NCBI GenBank assembly: GCA_009602725.1
Contig: WELB01000055.1
Coordinates: forward strand, 703,574-748,594
Reading direction: 5' to 3'
Length of the DNA stretch: 45,021 bases
Source: Spirogloea muscicola
Taxonomy: Eukaryota > Streptophyta > Zygnematophyceae > Spirogloeales > Spirogloeaceae
Within the stretch, counting starts at the first letter, position 1, and every line of letters begins with the position of its first letter. The position numbers were made by a program, and so were the translations under genes. Of the stretch, positions 30,171 through 42,755 are shown one piece after another. A model generated the notes under the pieces. The model was given only the letters and a program-made list of their open reading frames with translations. It was not told where the DNA came from and made no database searches.

Positions 30171-30215
30171 ACAGCAAGCCGGTGGGGCTGAAGGGCCTGC
30201 CTTCTCGCCGGCGTC
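29400..30215. promoter_or_regulatory. CpG-rich upstream region of SMU1 and the divergent gene
   Basis: GC-rich sequence with (CGG)n runs at about 30100-30170. A plant telomere-box-like GGGATTAGGGTT lies at 29862-29873. Long open frames here have no conserved content. It probably holds the promoters and 5' UTRs of two divergent genes. Confidence 0.5.
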
Positions 30216-33200
30216 ATGTCGACGCTGGAGATCGAGGCCCGGGAGTGAGCACGACGCCCGCCGCGGACGCGCCATGGACGCGCCATGGACGCGCCATGGA
30301 CGCCACTTGGCGCTGCATTCGCTGCAGCATGACGCGTCTGATGGCTGACGGCGGCGGTGGCGTGCAGCGTGATCAAGGTCGTGCTGCAGTTCTGCAAGGA
30401 GAACTCGCTAGCGCAGACCTTCCAGACGCTGCAGGCGGAGTGCCAGGTGTCGCTCAACACCGTGGAGAGCCTGGAGCCGTTCCTGGCGGACGTCAACCAC
30501 GGGCGGTGGGACGCAGTGCTGCCGCAGGTCGCGCAGCTCAAGCTGCCTCGCGCTAAGCTCGAGGACCTCTACGAGCAGGTATATATATGATAAAATATCT
30601 ATTTTGAAATGTAGATACAAATGGCGTGCTGTAGGAGCTCCTCACCCTGCCTTTCTCGCTTGTCCACGTATCTGTCATCTAGCTCTCCTGGTATCAGGTT
30701 TCCGTTTCAAGAGTGCTTGCAGTGTTTGCTGAAGGTAGCCGCAGTAGCTGCATTGTGGATCTCGTATGCCCAACTTGGGCGATGCTGGTCAGCTGTCTCC
30801 TGCTCAAGGATTTCCACTTTTTCCCAGTTTTCCACTACTTCAGTCTGCTGCTAAATGTTACTCAACACCAGCAAGGCTATCCGTCTTGCGACCTTCAGAT
30901 TGTGCTCGAGATGATTGAGCTGCGGGAGCTGGACACGGCGCGAGCCATCCTGCGGCAGACGCAGGCCATGGGCCACATGAAGCAGGAACAGCCGGAGCGG
31001 TATCTGCACCTGGAGCACCTCCTGGTTCGGACTTACTTCGACCCCCGAGAGGTATGAGACTTCCATACTGCACTACTTTGTGAGTGTGCTGTCACCTTGC
31101 CTCCTGACACGCTAGTAATAGTAGCAAGGATTGTCAGCTGTGCCAAGATCGATGCCACCTTGACAGCCCATCCCAAGTTCACCAAACTTAACTGCGCTTG
31201 TTAGTAATTGCAGGTCACGTGATGCTAAACTTGGGGTCATCTCCTACTTCTTGCTTAGCCTTCAGTTTAGGAGTATGCCTTCAGTTTAGGAATGTGGTGA
31301 GTATTGGCAGTAAGAAGCACAACCATTCTTTGTGCCGTGTCTTGCCAGGCCTACCAAGACTCCTCCAAGGAGAAGAGGCGTGCACAAATAGCTTTCAGTG
31401 AGCGCCTCCTGACCTTGTGATGACTCCACAAATTTAGACTTTGAGCCTCATGCTCAGCAGCGTCGTAGTGTGGCAGTTGTTACGGTCTGTTTTGAGTATC
31501 AGACGGAAATGCAAGCAGACTGGATCTGTCCAATATTTTCAATCTCAAGCGAGGTAGTGACTACAATCACCGAGCCAGGGGCTTAAGGGAGCCTGCCGCA
31601 AATGTCCGTGATCATCACTTCTGACCTTCTCATCTTCGTGCACTGTGGCGTTAACAGGCTTGTCGCAAGAGGTCACTGTGGTGCCACCGTCGCGCCTCAT
31701 GGCCCTCATTGGCCAGGCTCTTAAGTGGCAGCAGCACCAAGGCGAGACATCTGTCCTTCGCTGCACTTTCTGGCAATAGAGCTATTGCACCTTGACGAAC
31801 TTGATCTAGAGTTTGCGCTTTTTAAGTAACCAGTGCCAGTAGCCAACTGGTAAATGACATCCTGTGACTTGTGGTACATACGATTGGGATTCGAAGTAGC
31901 CTTCCTGGGGCCGCCCAGTACGTCCCAACCTTGGCGCTTGGGGTTCAGTGGAGCCCATGAGAGTTGATACGAGAGCTTATGTACAATTTGCTACAATTGC
32001 CATCTCATGTGCAGGCCTCCTGCCTCCGGGAACCCAATTTGACCTCTTCCGAGGTGCAGCAGCTGTAAAGATGGACGAGGAGGAGACCTTCCCCACACAA
32101 GTCATGCACAACATCAAGGTCGGCACATGGATCATGCAACCCTCGCTAGTTGCATTCCGCTGGATCTCAGAATTAACAAGAAAGATGAGGTTATGCATAA
32201 TTCAGCGCACTTTGACTTTACCAAAGTAGCATAGCTCTACAGCATTCAGATTTCTTGGGACCTTGTGTGCTGCCTCAGTATGCCTCAGTCAGAGATCTCC
32301 TCAATATGACGCAGTTTGGTAAGAAGAGCCACCCGGAGTTTGCCAGCTTTTCGCCAGATGGCCAGTGCCTTGTCTCCTCCTCAGTGGATGGCTTCATCGA
32401 GGTGAGTCTGCTAGTAGAAGAGTCAGGCTTGGAGAGGCCTGAAAATAGTCAGTTATTACATTGCAAATCACTGCTGCAGTAATGTAACCATCTCTCCGAG
32501 GCACGGCAGGCCTGTACTCCTCTTCAGTGTTTTTGGGCTCTCAACTTGACGCAGGTCTGGGATTACGTAACAGGAAAGTTGAAGAAAGACCTGCAGTATC
32601 AGGCCGATGTAAGTCCTGATCTCAGCTTCTAAAGCTGACCAAGTGTTCACATCCTCAGAAGCTACATATCCAGCAGGGCCCACAATCACTTCAGTGGTGT
32701 CAGCTCTCTTGGTACATGGACCTGCAGTGTGTTCAAGGTGCCTAAAGCTGGCAACAAATTCACGCCAGCTGCCTTGCTCTGCGCTCTCCATCCCGCAGGA
32801 CTCCTTCATGATGCACGAAGAGGCTGTGCTGTGCGTGAATTGGAGCAAGGATTCAGAAATGCTCGCATCCGGCTCTCAGGATGGAAAAATTAAGGTAGCA
32901 ATGCCAACTCAGTTCCAACGGCATTGTGCATTGTAGCACGGCCAGTTTTGAGGAGCTTATGGCCTCAGGACTCAAGCAACAGTCTGCTAGTGCTAGACCT
33001 GCTCGACCAGCTTCTCCTGCAGTATCTATTTCTCCACGGGTTTCTGTTGTGAAGTGCATGAAGACTAGCTTCTGCAACTACAATGCTTGCTCAGATTGTA
33101 TGGCTTGAGCCCTTGCCAGGTCTGGCGGCTGAGGACAGGCCAGTGCTTGAGGCGGTTCGAGAATGCGCACTCTCAGGGAGTTACTTCCATCTGCTTCTCT

Positions 33201-35081
33201 CGGGACAGTTCCCAGCTCCTCTCTGCCTCATTCGACACCCTTGCCAGGTCGCAAGCCATTCCCTGTGCTGCACACCTACTTTTATACTGCATATTGTCTT
33301 GCTTATGGATAACATTGACACTGAAATTGTCTACCTGAATATCTCAGACACTCATTCAAGTATGAAAGAGCACAAGCAGATGTCCTGCTCCACTGCTGCC
33401 TTTTCCATGTCTATCTGTGCATGCATATGTGGAGGATGCCACTGTGCTTGTCTCATGTCTTGCTTTTACCTCCTTGCTTGCAGAATACACGGCCTCAAAT
33501 CGGGCAAGACCTTGAAGGAGTTCCGTGGCCACAGTTCCTATGTGAATGATGCTATATACACGAGCGATGGAGGGAGAGTCGTCACTGCGTCCAGTGATGG
33601 CACTGTAAAGGTAATGTGCCTCCAAGACAAGGATGCTGAAGCCATGTTGTTTGTCCAGCACAAGGCCGCCACTGCTTGTCAACTCACTCCCTTTGTCACT
33701 GCTTGAGAGTACCTCTGTGTTGCAAGTAATGGGTGTTTTGTTCCTCAGTGCTGATTCTGGATCAGGCTAAGCTTGGCCTGCGACCTCCCTGCAACCACTT
33801 GCATAGTGACAGCTGAGCTACAATTGGCAGGTCTGGGATGCCAAGAGCGCAGACTGCGTGCAGACATTGAAGCCCCCACCACCTCTACGGGTAACGGATA
33901 GGGGACTCATGTCATGCCCACAAACCATCTTCGATACTATTTACACCTAACTCTCCAGAGCCCTGGAGCATCACTGATTGCTAGTTTCAACTTTATCGTC
34001 ATTCAATGTCCAGATTGCACCCCAGGCATTATTTTGTTGGCAACAAGTAGTTGCTGTGCTGCTTGGGGCAGCCACCGCTGGAGGTCACTGTTATATGTGG
34101 CTCAGATTTTTGATGTCTTGCCAGTGACTTGCAGGGCGGGGATGCTACTGTCAATTCTGTGCATGTGATGCCCAAGAATCTGGACCACATTGTCGTTTGC
34201 AGCCGCTCTTCCACCATCTTTGTCATGACACTGCAGGGACAGGTGTTTGTAGGGCAAATTGCTGCATTGCTCAAAGTCTCGTGCTCTCATTGTTGGCCAG
34301 TATTGAGCTTGGGTGCTGCGTGCCGTGCACTCTCCTGTGAACAAATATAAGTGTTGTAAGCTCTGTTGTAGTATCTACCTTGTGAGCTGCTGTCACAGCT
34401 TGCAGCTTGGCGGTGCTTCAACTGGTCGACTCATACCCTTCAGCTACTACTTCCTCGCACAGGTGGTGAAGAGCTTCTCATCCGGCAAGAGAGAAGGTGG
34501 CGACTTTGTTGGGGCGTGCGTGTCACCAAAAGGCGACTGGTTCTATTGTGTAGGAGAAGACAGGTGATGCGCTGGCTGACCCTCTTTCACCAAGTCTGAC
34601 ATTACAGCTCTAAGACTCTTACATTGAGAATTGCGCTTGCATAGTCTGGTCAAATGGTATGTATTTTGGTTGCCTCTCATGTCTTGCATCGGTTGTGCTT
34701 CATGATGCGCAGAAACCTGTATTGCTTTGGCTACCAGTCTGGAAAGCTTGAACATCTCATGAAGGTAAGCATTAAACAGCAATACACTGAGCAGGATCAA
34801 GTTGATTAATTGAGGTGTGGAAAGTTGCAGCTGAGCCTGGTGCTTCTGAAGGCCAGCTACATCTGTAAGCTGCATTGATAGGAGCATTGCTGCTACCGTG
34901 CTGTATCCTAAACCATGAATCGCGAGATTCATATGTAAATTCTTTTCTATATGCAACCTTACTCTGGCGGGTACCCTCACAGATTCACGATAAGGAGGTC
35001 ATAGGCGTGGCGCACCACCCACATCGGAACGTCCTTGCGTCTTATGGCGAAGATCCAGTCCTCAAGCTTTGGACCACTTAG
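30216..35081 (+). CDS. SMU1: WD40 splicing factor SMU1
   Basis: Sixteen exons: 30216-30244, 30368-30578, 30899-31051, 31349-31397, 31658-31741, 32015-32118, 32315-32401, 32555-32608, 32799-32894, 33120-33247, 33484-33610, 33831-33890, 34135-34242, 34463-34563, 34713-34764 and 34983-35081 (TAG). The 513 residues match the plant length. The N-terminus [10 protein letters not shown] leads into a LisH/CTLH region ([30 protein letters not shown]), then a linker with [12 protein letters not shown], then about seven WD40 repeats ([67 protein letters not shown] by homology, [11 protein letters not shown]). SMU1 works with RED in spliceosome activation in the nucleus. Intron 5 starts with GC (CAAG|GCGAGA). 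Intron 1 has an 11-bp tandem repeat (GACGCGCCATG, about three copies, 30269-30303). Confidence 0.96.
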
Positions 35082-35290
35082 TGCATATCTTAGATTTTTG
35101 CCAAGCCTGAGCGCTGCTCGAGCATCTTGGTTACCTGATTCTTCAAGAGGAATACACGCTTGCTGAGCAAAATTGATTGAGGCATAATATCTCACATGCT
35201 GTGTTAGGCAGGACAGAAGAGTCCTCTCGTCGACTACTGTGTCATGTAACTGTCAGGTGTTCTGCAGTTGGCACTTCCACATGCATGTCA
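35082..35290. terminator. Shared 3' region of convergent SMU1 and GH35 genes
   Basis: Only 209 bp separate the two stop codons, so the 3' UTRs and poly(A) sites of both genes must lie here or overlap. No single site can be assigned with confidence. Confidence 0.4.
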
Positions 35291-38200
35291 TTAGTATACG
35301 GGATTACTGAAATCTAGAACGACCTTTACTCCTCGACTCGCACTCTTCGAGCTCCATGCAAGGAGGTCGCTCTCGAAGGGCCTCTGCCACCGTGATCCGC
35401 TCCTCTCCCACCACGCACTTCCCTGGCTCTGCAAGACCTTGTCTAGTGAGCTCGTCATTCCGTTTGCATCATGGCTGTCTGCATCTCTGCACCTGGCTTG
35501 GACAACGAAAACCTTGGCCTTGCCTTCACATCGAACTCTGCCAGAATGGAAAACGTCTCTGCGTGACGCAATCAAGCAGCGCCGGTGGCCCAGGCACTGC
35601 TCCTCGGCATCCTGCAGACAAGCAAGCAGAGCTAGCCATGAAGTGAGGAAGCCATCAAACCTCCGCGTGCACATCAGCTATGCTGGCAGCAATTTGGAGT
35701 CTGGTATGAAACCCGCCAACAACAAGCAAAATCACATCTTCCCCTTGTTTGTCGCCGAAGTCTATCTCTGTACTTTTCTGTCACGTTGGAACAGATTCTG
35801 CAGCCTCCACTACAGATTACAATGAAGTCTACAGCCAATGTAAAGTGGGCACCTTCTTTGCGCTGGTGTCAGGTGCATAGCAGTCGCCCTTGTCCAGCCG
35901 GCCGCATACGGCAGCAGGGTCGGCATATCCGACGAAGTCAAGGGCGCCAATTTCCTGGCCAGGCGCGCAGCTCAGCTCCAGCTCCTCCTCCTCATTACCC
36001 GCAACCATGCTGACGCTGAGATTGTGATTGCGGTTGGCTTTGGTGGCAAAGGGTCCCAGCCGCAGGCTCGCGCAGATTGTCTTGGGCGTGCGCTCGACAA
36101 GCGAGACCAGCGATGGGTCCCCTCCCATCTCCTCAAAGAGCACCAGCAGGTTGTCCTCAGGCCTCAGCCACTCCCGTGGTACGTGGTACCTGTGGAAGTA
36201 GGCACCACGGTCTTGCTTGAAGACTACTGCGCATGCAAAGCTGCACTGAAGCAGCTTCTCTGCGCTGCATGTATGGAGTACCAAGCCAATATGGGTGTTG
36301 AGGTACGGGTTTCTTACCAGCGCTGAGTGGGCTGGCCGCAGCCGTGGCGGCACTTGGCAGGACTGTAGGACCCTTGGTAGGTGCATGTGCTGTCGCACGG
36401 TGCGCCTGCCGGCCGCGCAATCATGCTCGGCCAGAAGCGGCCGAGCGCGTGTCCGTTGACCCACGCGAACCCCTTGCCCATGCTCCCCAGGTCCACCGCT
36501 AGGGGTCTGTTGCCCTTGGGCTCATCAAAGTCGACCTGCGTCACGAGCTATGTCATCGCTAGGTGTACGCTGCACACAGCTCTAGGAAGGCAAAAGCTAA
36601 TGCTTGAGAAATAACTGATTTCCATTGTTCAACAATTCTGAGGTGTGCGTGTGCACAGATCAATGGTGCCCATCTAAGGGAGGACAATTGACCGGTCATG
36701 TATGCAAGGGTTGTCATAAGCTAGAGTGTTTGCTAAGCACTGCCTTGTGCTTTTTGAAGTGAAGCAAATGGTCATTACCTTATACCAAGTCAGCGGACGA
36801 TATGTTGCCGGAGACGAGTGCCACCCTGCACTCCTCGAACGACTGGGCCTGTACAGCTCGAGCTCCTCACCCCTTAAGCCCACCTGCAGACTTCAGCTTG
36901 TTCAGGGTGGTGGAATAACTGATTAGTTGTTGGGTTGGTAGATTACATGACTAATTTGATTGGATCATTGGTTGCTTAAATGGCTGCGTTGAATGAGGTG
37001 CTTGCTTTCTTGCGTGCTTTAGTCGGTTATTGACACAGCCTCTTCTGTGTTCTGCATCAACATGGCACCATTTTGCTCGGATATACAATTCTCCTTTGAA
37101 GAGGCCGCCGACATCAGCCTGCAGATTCTTCCAAGTTGGTGAATCCAAAGGTGCAAAATGTATGTCAAGAGATAGCCACAATGTTGCCAACCTGATGGTG
37201 CCAGCATCCTGTAGAGCTGACATCTAGGTCCCCTGTAGGCAGACCTCTGACGATCACGCTTCCACGAATTCCAGCTTCCCAAGTCTCGAAGTGGGCAAAG
37301 TAGTTCTGCGATGCAGAGGTTCCAGTCAATCTGCTCTTCGTCAGACGTGCATAGCTGCAAAACTAAGAGGTCTTTGTGGACATTCGGTGAGCTTGAAATG
37401 TAATTTATGTATGTGTAAATATATATGTATAGCAGCATATCTAGCAGGTGTATCTAGCAGGTGTCTAGCAGGTGTCTGCTTGGTCTTCAACCCTCGACTG
37501 TAAAATGTCAGCGAGCTTGGACACATGAACAGCAAGGTCAACCTGAGGTTCAATCATGCAAGTGCATGCACTCTACCTCAAGTGTCATTCCTCCAGCCTG
37601 AAGAATAAGACGCTCAGCTGCAACTGCTGCATCAGTAGTTAGATAGATAAGAGGCTCTGTAGAAGCTCACCCAGAGGCCCACGGTCATGCTGAGGATGGC
37701 AATCTCGTTCTTGCCTCCTTTCAGGCTAATGGGGAGGGTGACGATGGCCCCACCTATGGCGCTTCCTGTCCCCAATATTGTGAAGCAATTTGGTCATGTG
37801 AGATCCGCGCTGGTTCTCCAGCCTTCATTCTAGTAATTCTGAGGATAACCTCTCAATCACCTAGAACAGCAAGTCTGTCCTCTATTACTCAGGCTGGGCA
37901 GTACAATAGACATATATCCAGATATTGAAGCACACTTGGACAGGTAAGAGCTAATCTGGTGGACTAAAGCAAGAACCTGAGAGATCCCCGTTGATGAAAG
38001 CGTGGAGCGCATGACCGACGCTTGTAATCTCCAGGGTCACATTCACAGGCCCGAGCTCCTCAGGAAGCTCCAAGCTACAGCCAGGGAAAGCTTCATTGAC
38101 ATGCATTAGAGAACTTAATGTAGACTCGAGCGACTCCTAAGTAACCTTTCTATGCGTGCATTGCTGTGACTCAGAGTAAGTTTCAGCTGCGCCCTGACCA

Positions 38201-41200
38201 TACCTGTGAATGTACCACAAATAGTCGGTCGAGTCCCGGGTGGTGACAATCTGCTCCAGCGGCAGCGGCGAGGACGTGGCATTGCCCCACTGTCCCACTG
38301 GCTCCGAAGCCCACTTCCAGGCCCAGGCCTTAGAGGCCCTCGGCAGCCTCTGGGTGCTTGAAGTGCTGATAGCACGCAAGACCTTCCCCGTCCAGTTGTC
38401 AACAACAGCAGCTCCACTATGTCTTGAGCCTTCTCTGTCAATGGCAGGAGTCCAGCCCATCAACGTGGTCTGGTTCTTCACCTGCAATGCAAAGTCCGGC
38501 TTTGTGGTTGCAATGCTGTGATGAAGATAGGCTAGGATAGCGAGGATAGGCTGAGAAAGACATCGTGCTGTTATTCGAGCTTCTTAAGCAGGCATACATC
38601 CTGCGCCGCTGCTGCAGTGGCACTGATTCAAGAGAGGCCTTACGTGAGCGGTGTTGAAGGCCACGTTCCTGCAATCGGGCAGGATGCTGACAGACCACTC
38701 TGGCAGAAAGTATTCTCGTCCTCTAAAGACAACTGTCTCTGACGAGCCCCCAAAGTTTGAAAGGAATGCCACGCATGGCGTTGATTTGGTTGCAGCTCCC
38801 TGCCATGCGTCTAAGAGTTGCCCGTAAAGATGTACCTGACATGGAGGTCCAGTGATACTGGAATAGTCAGGATTGTCATAATTTCTTCAACAAGGGCACA
38901 CATGCTTGAGCATATCTGGAAGAGACTAGTGGCAGCCAGAGTTGGCAAGTGATTTGCAAGCCATGCACAAGGTAAGCAATAAACGAGGACAACTATACGG
39001 CAAAGGCTAATGTGACCACAACCGCAAATTGAGAAAGACCAGAAACCTCTTGTGCTTCCCCCAGCATGGCTTGGAAGGGCTCCTCTGACATGGTGAGTGC
39101 GTCCTCGCAGTCTTGAATCACCCGATGCAGAGCAGCGAGATGGCTATATGTCGGCTCCTTCGGCAGACCTGCATGCAGTATGTCATCTTGCCAACTGTGT
39201 GCACGTGCTTTGCTGGCACAAGCTCACGTATCAACCCAAACCATCAAGGCAACACATGAAAGGTTTTCTACCGTACCGAACTCGTCTAATGGTGCGCTGT
39301 AGTCATATGATGTTGTCAGGTAAGGGCCTCCTGTGTACCGTCCAAAAGTGGTGCCACCGTGGTACTGTTTTGCCAAGCAGGAGAGGCAAGGGGCTAATGA
39401 GAGACAGCACCACCGAAGTAGCTGTAGTACAAGCAGCTGCAGCCGCAATCATGGATGTTTTTGATAAGAAGTTTGAAGCAAACCATGTAATAGGCAATAT
39501 AGGAGCCTCCACGGGCAAACCACCGGGCAGTGGAGAAGGCGAGGTCTTCTGTGGGGCGATCTGGCAGTGACTGGCCCCAAGCTACAAACCTTGCAACACC
39601 GCAGACACGGGAGAAAGGAGCTGTAGACTCATTGAGAATTTAGTCTGCAACGAAGTGCAATGATGCGGTGGACGTGAGTGCCCATGACAGCAACAGTTGC
39701 TTGATGCAAGTGTGTACCAGCCACTCCAGTTCTCTGTGAAGAGATTTGGCTTGGACCAAGCGTTTGACCTCCAGCCATCGCAATAGAAACCATTGCACGT
39801 GTTGATCTGCCGCAACCATCATGGTCTATCACGCAATGTAAGTTGGAGCAAGTAGTGTCCTATTATTAGTTCATATTCTTAGGCTAATTTGTGCAACAGG
39901 CATGGGCAATATGCTCCTCCAATCCTAAAAGCTTGTCACTGCCACGTTGATATGAGTAACTCAGATCTGATACTGGAGCATCAAGTGAAGTGCACAATAA
40001 CAGACTCAGCTAAGCAACCAATCATCTATGGACCATGTTACATCAAAAGCTGTGGCTAGTGTCCTGATTGTACTTAAGATGTCAGGAGTGCAATGTCAAT
40101 GGTGCAGTCCTAAGGCAGCGGAGTGAGTTTCTATAGTGGAGCCCAACTTGTACCATACAACCTTCCTAGGAGTGCCCAAGAAGAGCACAAATCAGCCTGC
40201 AATTACAAAGTCAACATACTCTCGTGTGGAGAAGGTGCTGAGACTTCCTCTTACCACTTCCTCTGGAGTATCAGGCTGAGCGCACATCATCCATGGCGTG
40301 CGTGTATCCAGGCTGAGCGCCATCTCTGCAGCCCACTGCGCGTATATTGCACCTCCTGGTCCGAAGTCCGCCTCCACATTGCCATACTCATTCTCCACCT
40401 GCATCACCTTCTACGACAGCCTCTCACTCTGCACTTGTCTGACTTTCTCCCCACAATTCTACTTGATGGCAGCAGCTTGACAATACATGTAGACTTCAAG
40501 GTGGTGGTGAGTCATGTAATACTAGTGACAATAAATTGGCACTACTGCAAGTCAGTAGCTAGCCAATCCCACACGGAAACTTAAAGCCGCAGCTTCTGTG
40601 ACTGTGTTTCAATGATGCAAGTCATGCCGGTGGATGCTGCACATAAGCACCTGAGTTAGTATGATGGGGCCACCTTGCCAATAGAAGAGCTTGTGGTGCT
40701 TTAGCTTCCTGACGACGAACTCCATGTATCGCCGCATCTCCACCTGAGTAGTCAGAGCAACAGAGCGCAGTACTAAGTAAAGAGGCAAGTACTCAATAGT
40801 CACGTGGCAACGGCTACTGTCTAGTGGCAAACATTTGGCCTTCCCAAGTATGTTTGCTCTGCACTTCACAATGGAGTTCAAGTAACTAGTCAGACAAGGA
40901 GCTGCGCTTTGTGCTGCAATACTTGGACCAGCAAACGCATGTCACTCGTCCACAACTGAAACCTTGAAGGGCTCGTTGTCAGTGCGGAACTGCATGCCAG
41001 GAATGTCCCTGAGCCAGAAGGGCAGCCCGCTGCACCGCACAGATGGGGCCCACTGCTGTAAGTATGAGGGTAGATCCACAGCATTTGCAAGCCAGGAGGT
41101 GAGACTCTGAACGCATATGAACGAAGTGTACCTTTTCCATATGATTGTGACTAAAGTGCGAAAACTCAAAGCTTAATTCTTGTCCTTGATCGTGCGCTGC

Positions 41201-42071
41201 GATCCTACTTGTGCACGTCAGGAGCGGTTGCCGAATTTGCCCCAACAAACATGCAGCTCTCCAAGCTTTGTCGTCATTGTCAGAATCCTGCCTCACCCAT
41301 AGTTCCACTCAGCACAGGCGTACGGCCCAATCCTCAGGTTCACGACAAAGCCGTAGTCAGCCGCCAGCTCGAGGAATCGCACAACGTCAAGGCGCCCGCT
41401 GAAGTCGTACTGGCCACCATACAACGGCCGATAGGATTGGCACAACATTCTCGATACAATCAAGTCCAATACACAACAGCCAGGATTGTCAACTGAGACC
41501 CAAGTGCTCAAATTGGACTTGGTAAACGACCGCTTTGTAAAGACCAACCTCATATTTCCATCTCCAGCATATGCAGCGAACGCAATATGACCGAGCTCAC
41601 CTCGCCTCGGCGGGGCTCGTGTGCGTTCCAGAACATGTATGTCTGGATGGCGTTGATGCTGCCGGCCCGGGCCCTGGCGAACAGGCGTGGCCACATCTGA
41701 AGCGACGAGTAGGGTTAAGGTGTAAATTAGGGTTTAGGCATTCTCTTCAGCTTTTAGCCAGCGACTGTAGTCCCAGTCCAGGCGCCGACGACGGCGCTCA
41801 CGGCTCAACAAGATACTAGCGGCCGTTTATCAAGCTGTGGAACACGTTGACGGCTCGTTGACGGCGGCCGTGCCTGCGGCGTGCTCCTGGCGTAGTGGAC
41901 GACGCCGGCGATGAGGATGCGGCGCTCGCCGCCGACGAGCAGCGCCCGGTGGTCGAAGCTCGCGTTCGCCGTTGCCACCGACGCCGCCGCCGCCGCCGCC
42001 GGCAGGGCGAGCAGGACCGCCACGGCCGCGGCCGCCGCCGCCGCCGCCGCCGTCGGCCGGGCGGGCGCCAT
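35291..42071 (-). CDS. BGAL: Secreted GH35 beta-galactosidase with C-terminal SUEL-type lectin domain
   Basis: Nineteen exons on the minus strand: 42071-41874, 41696-41601, 41409-41297, 41029-40963, 40743-40651, 40398-40255, 39806-39718, 39589-39484, 39364-39277, 39168-39047, 38835-38644, 38481-38204, 38074-37977, 37765-37671, 37305-37192, 36883-36779, 36535-36318, 36189-35853 and 35611-35291 (TAA), giving 957 residues. An alanine/leucine-rich signal peptide (about residues 7-30) precedes [20 protein letters not shown]. The acid/base glutamate is in VENEYGN and the nucleophile in [25 protein letters not shown] and [11 protein letters not shown] are conserved. The end carries a galactose-binding lectin-like domain ([44 protein letters not shown]). 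It should remove terminal beta-galactose from wall or secreted glycans. Intron 1 appears to use a GC donor (CAG|GCACGG). I preferred ATG 42071 over an open extension upstream because it places the signal peptide at the N-terminus. Confidence 0.94.
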
Positions 42072-42755
42072 TGCCGTTCGGCAGTGAGCGCCGCTAGCAA
42101 CTGGCAGCACGAGGACTGCGGAGTTGGCACGACATAGCCAAGCAACTGTGGCAACTGCAGGCGTGCTGCAGCTTGCTGCGGCTGCTCGACGGGATAATGA
42201 GCATCCAGTGGCCATTTAATCCGCTGAGTGCTTTAGCGCTTTGATGGCCCCTTCAAGCAAAGTTCATTCTTTATCCTGGGCTGGCTGATCACAGCCATCG
42301 CCGTCTACTGGAAGAATCTCTCGTTGCAATAGCGCAGTGTGGTGTGGCAAAGACGAGCTTTTGAATCCGAAGGCCCGCAATGGCTGGCACTAAAATCAAG
42401 ACCAGAATGCAGGTCCGAAGGTGGGCTCGCACTCGGAGGTGCCGAGAGCTGCAGTCTTGCAACGGCGTGCCGGGCCAGCCCATCGTGCGGCCTGCAACTA
42501 CAAGCGCTGCCGCTGCAACCATGTCTCCACATTGCCGCAATCTGTGCATGCTTGCAGGGAGCATTCCAGGCGCGATCACCGCCCACGGTATTGTAAGCAT
42601 GCGCATCTAAAAGCGTTGTGATTTACGGTCCCGCTGACAGCAGGACTACTGTGTATGGCTGGCCCAATTTGTGGCGACCGGTTGATACACCGTGCTCAGT
42701 GGCACCAAGGAAGACTAAATTTGGGGCGTGCAATGAGCAGCCCGCATTCGTCAAA
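42072..42755. promoter_or_regulatory. Upstream region of GH35, containing a solo element tail
   Basis: The gap between the PAP8 stop and the GH35 start on the same strand. It starts GC-rich next to GH35. It contains a retroelement tail at 42246-42312. From 42320 to 42755 I see no gene with support. Confidence 0.5.
42246..42312 (+). repeat. Solo retroelement tail far from the main island
   Basis: The sequence CCCCTTCAAGCAAAGTTCAT, then CTGGGCTGGCTGATCACAGC, then CGTCTACTGGAAGAATC matches the tail variant at 11817-11905 and 3882-3925. No coding remnant lies 5' of it. Confidence 0.75.

Noticed and set aside
29597-30556. A 319-cod-long open frame over the SMU1 5' region
   Set aside because: It runs through GC-rich triplet repeats and in the wrong frame over the SMU1 LisH exon; composition alone explains it.
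41729-41741. Telomere-like TTAGGGTTTAGG near 41730 and a partial copy at 29865
   Set aside because: Single units only. They are better seen as plant-type telo-boxes or chance matches near gene starts than as an internal telomere tract.
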